In this document: piece after piece, positions 43,987-45,968 of the stretch
Numbering within the stretch: position 1 is the stretch's first letter
Layout: every line of letters begins with the position of its first letter
Source of the DNA: Defluviitaleaceae bacterium
GTDB lineage: Bacteria; Bacillota; Clostridia; Lachnospirales; WQUN01
Length of the DNA: 45,968 bases
Direction: 5' to 3'
Assembly: GCA_009788055.1 (NCBI GenBank)
Contig: WQSG01000019.1
Location: 1 to 45,968 of the forward strand
The notes under the pieces: model-generated
Told to the model about the DNA's origin: nothing
Databases searched by the model: none
Seen by the model: only the letters and a program-made list of their open reading frames with translations
Position numbers and translations under genes: made by a program

Positions 43987-45174
43987 GTCTGCGAATTCGG
44001 GCAAAATTATATTTACTTCGCTTTCGGTTATCAGGCCGAAATAATTGTTAAGGATTTTTTCAAGAGAAGTTTTCAAATCGTGACGGTCGGCGGAAGAAGT
44101 TGCCAGCAACGGAATTTCCTGATAAAAGTCCGTTCCGATGAAAACCCGTGCCGTGCCGAGGGGCTCGCCTTGTTCCAGCGGAGCCTGAAACGATGGCGGC
44201 ACATACAGCTCCACACAAACGGAATTTTTTTCGTGCGTACCAAGGGGAATTTTCACCGTGTCCTCAAAAATGAACTCTACCGACGGCGTGCGAGAACGGG
44301 TTACGGGAATGTTGCCCGCTACGGTTTCCGCTTCAATTATCGTTACAAATTCAAAATTGTCGAAACCGAAATTCAAAACGCTTTTGGTATCCACCCATTT
44401 TTGCGCCTTGCCCTGCGCTCCCCACCCCGACGCAAGCACCACAGAAATAAGTTGCATATCGCCGCGCTTTGCCGCGCCTACAAAACAGTGCCCCGCCTTG
44501 TTTGTGAACCCCGTTTTTACCCCGTTCGCGCCTGAAAATTCGTTTAACAGACGGTTGCGATTGTTAAACGAATACCCGCGCTTGTCGCTGTTAAAACTTG
44601 CGTGTGCCGTGTTGGTAAGCTGGATAAAACCCGGGACGGTTAGCGCGTAGCGAGTGATTAGCGCAAGGTCATACGGCGTGGAGTGGTGGTCGCCCGCGTC
44701 AAGCCCGCTTGGCGTTTCAAATACAGTGTTGTACGCGCCAAGTTGCCGCGCTTTTTCTGTCATTTGCGCGCAAAAATCTGCAACCGTGCCGCCAAGATGC
44801 TCTGCGATTGCAACCGCCGCGTCATTCGACGATTCCAGCATAAGCGCGAGCATTAAGTCCCCAAGCCGCACTTTTTCGCCCGCTGTCAAATGCATTTTTA
44901 CCTTAGGCGCGGCGGCCGCCTTTGACGATACCGTAACGGTTTCGTCCATTCTGCCGCTTTCCAACGCCAGCACCGCCGTCATTATTTTTGTAGTGCTTGC
45001 CATCGCCAGCGGCTCATGCTCATTTTTCCCCCACAAAACGCGCCCCGTTTCCGCATCCATTAATACCGCGCCAAGTGCGTGTACTTTTGGCATTTCAGGC
45101 TGGTTTGCATAAACACTTGACGCAAAAAAAACTACGGCAAGGAAAAATATATTTAGCTTCATTATCTTTTTCAT
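43969..45174 (-). CDS. dacF: D-alanyl-D-alanine carboxypeptidase (DacF/PBP5 type)
   Basis: A penicillin-binding protein that trims the terminal D-Ala of peptidoglycan stem peptides. A signal peptide (about residues 1-23) is followed by the SxxK motif STTK (Ser60, in AMASTTKIMTA), SxN in LESSNDAAVAIAEH, and the KTG motif in NGVKTGFT. The C-terminal ~130 residues form the PBP5-type beta domain without a clear membrane anchor at the end. AGGGTGAG precedes the ATG. It is monocistronic, between the tyrosine recombinase and metK. Confidence 0.95.
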   Translation of the reverse strand: MKKIMKLNIFFLAVVFFASSVYANQPEMPKVHALGAVLMDAETGRVLWGKNEHEPLAMASTTKIMTAVLALESGRMDETVTVSSKAAAAPKVKMHLTAGEKVRLGDLMLALMLESSNDAAVAIAEHLGGTVADFCAQMTEKARQLGAYNTVFETPSGLDAGDHHSTPYDLALITRYALTVPGFIQLTNTAHASFNSDKRGYSFNNRNRLLNEFSGANGVKTGFTNKAGHCFVGAAKRGDMQLISVVLASGWGAQGKAQKWVDTKSVLNFGFDNFEFVTIIEAETVAGNIPVTRSRTPSVEFIFEDTVKIPLGTHEKNSVCVELYVPPSFQAPLEQGEPLGTARVFIGTDFYQEIPLLATSSADRHDLKTSLEKILNNYFGLITESEVNIILPEFADPFSPS

Positions 45175-45243
45175 GGCTCACCCTGTGCAATTAGATTTGC
45201 TTCTATTTTGCACAAGAATCCGAGAAAGTATGTAAACTTTAGC

Positions 45244-45270
45244 AAAAATCGCACGCCCACACGATTTTTT
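45244..45270 (-). terminator. Terminator-like hairpin downstream of the tyrosine recombinase gene
   Basis: AAAAATCG / CGATTTTT with a 10-base loop, A/T runs on both sides. It lies about 95 bases behind the recombinase stop codon. The remaining gap up to dacF shows no gene. Confidence 0.65.
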
Positions 45271-45311
45271 GATTGCGGCGCAATTTAGCTAAACTTTATT
45301 TGTAAAATTTG

Positions 45312-45339
45312 TTGACATAAAGAATTATGGTGCTAAAAT
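45312..45339 (+). promoter_or_regulatory. Promoter-like sequence pointing into the recombinase gene
   Basis: TTGACA and TAAAAT on the plus strand are 16 bases apart. No plus-strand gene follows; the transcript would be antisense to the tyrosine recombinase. It may be fortuitous, an antisense RNA promoter, or an orphan promoter left by rearrangement. Confidence 0.4.
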
Positions 45340-45365
45340 TGACGTGGAATTTTTCTTAGAAATTT

Positions 45366-45932
45366 TTAGAAATCCAGTTTTTCGTAGACTGCGTTTTTGT
45401 CGTCTTGCGACACGCCGAGATAACGCTTTGTGACGGCGTATGAATTATGGTTGTAGATTTCCATGAGAACAACGGGGGAAATTCCGCTTGTCCAAGAATG
45501 ATAGCCGAAAGTTTTGCGCAGTGAGTGACAGCCAACTTTGTGGATAACGCCGATTGCGTTTGCGGCTTCACTTATTAAGCGGTATGCGTGTACGCGGCTG
45601 ATTGGTTTGTTTGTACTTAGGTTTAGGATGAGCGGCGCGTTTGGGTTGGCTTGCGGGAAGTGGGCTTCCAGTGCGCGTATGATGTTTTTGTGCAGGGCTA
45701 TGATTTTGCTTTTGCCTGTTTTACGCTCTGTTATGGTGATGGATGTACGGGCGCGGCGGTTTGCGAAATCGTACACATCACAGGTGCGCAGGCGTAAAAT
45801 GTCCGAAATGCGCAGGGCAGTATGTAGCGCAATGGTTACTAAAACTTGGTTGCGGGTTTGCCCAAGCTTGCGGTAGTACGCAAGAAATGCCCTTACTTGT
45901 TTTGGGTCGCGGATTGGTTCTGTGAGTGCCAT
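45366..45932 (-). CDS. Tyrosine recombinase/integrase, catalytic-domain form
   Basis: A 188-residue protein with the phage-integrase catalytic domain. Arg lies in HTALRISDILRL, the beta-strand Lys in ERKTGKSKIIAL, the His-x-x-Arg pair in GCHSLRKTFGYHSW, a further His in IYNHNSYAVTKRYLG and the nucleophile Tyr in RYLG. The N-terminal core-binding domain is reduced to about 25 residues. Short forms like this are common in Firmicutes and are not XerC/XerD. GGAGG lies 9-10 bases before the ATG. No partner gene or attachment site can be seen, because the window ends 36 bases upstream. Confidence 0.9.
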   Translation of the reverse strand: MALTEPIRDPKQVRAFLAYYRKLGQTRNQVLVTIALHTALRISDILRLRTCDVYDFANRRARTSITITERKTGKSKIIALHKNIIRALEAHFPQANPNAPLILNLSTNKPISRVHAYRLISEAANAIGVIHKVGCHSLRKTFGYHSWTSGISPVVLMEIYNHNSYAVTKRYLGVSQDDKNAVYEKLDF

Positions 45933-45968
45933 AATTTTTTCCTCCTACGGGAATGGATTTTTTCATGT

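Overview
The window looks like a chromosome segment of an anaerobic, Gram-positive Clostridia-type bacterium (Bacillota). This is inferred from the gene set: V/A-type ATPase genes, a SAM-I riboswitch in front of metK, SpoIIIE/FtsK, a YtxC-like sporulation protein, a DacF-type carboxypeptidase, long-form LeuA plus citramalate synthase, and strong Shine-Dalgarno sites throughout. No rRNA, tRNA or CRISPR array was seen.

Layout. (1) 1-6435 (+): a decayed prophage or phage-derived mobile element with an HNH nuclease, a damaged 'virulence-related' gene, an intact HK97-type portal-protease-capsid trio and a tnpW / large serine recombinase pair. Large terminase, connector and tail genes are absent. 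The element ends inside a peptidoglycan-binding gene, whose 3' part survives to 7046. (2) 7252-14180 (+): a YtxC-like gene, then an overlapping V-ATPase operon G-C-I-K-E-A that stops without subunits F, B and D. A frameshifted zinc-ribbon gene and a stand-alone 'mini-FlhA' (the FHIPEP membrane domain only) follow. (3) 14389-31518 (-): a branched-chain amino acid supercluster (ilvD, ilvB, ilvN, ilvC, cimA, leuC, leuD, leuB, leuA) under a good promoter in front of ilvD. It is interleaved with accessory genes: a MazF-type toxin-antitoxin pair, a BrnT-BrnA remnant, a ParB-like protein, YbjQ, a lipoprotein, a flavin split-barrel/carbohydrate-binding-module fusion, a stomatin-like coiled coil and a DUF4177-like protein. 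(4) 31587-36973 (-): the housekeeping operon ftsK-folD-rimO-pgsA. (5) 37230-39455 (+): an XRE regulator with a strong terminator, a 162-bp segment closed by perfect 14-bp inverted repeats, and a TerB_N/TerB_C protein. (6) 39427-45932 (-): a pilin-like gene, glmU, asd, metK with its riboswitch, dacF and a tyrosine recombinase.

The most unusual feature is a family of 60-70 bp G/C-rich double-hairpin repeats. The unit runs GGGTCAAG-hairpin-CTTGC, G-run, hairpin, AAGGTCTT. It is found at about a dozen places between genes, twice as an inverted pair around a third hairpin. Four copies lie in frame inside conserved genes (ntpK, ntpA, rimO and the TerB gene) and add roughly 20-25 residues at a terminus or linker. 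This resembles the Rickettsia palindromic elements in principle, but the sequence differs and the host is a Clostridia-type genome.

Other points to follow up are the V-ATPase operon without B/D/F next to a mini-FlhA, the 162-bp inverted-repeat segment (structured RNA or MITE), the flavin-barrel/CBM fusion and the gutted BrnT fused to BrnA.
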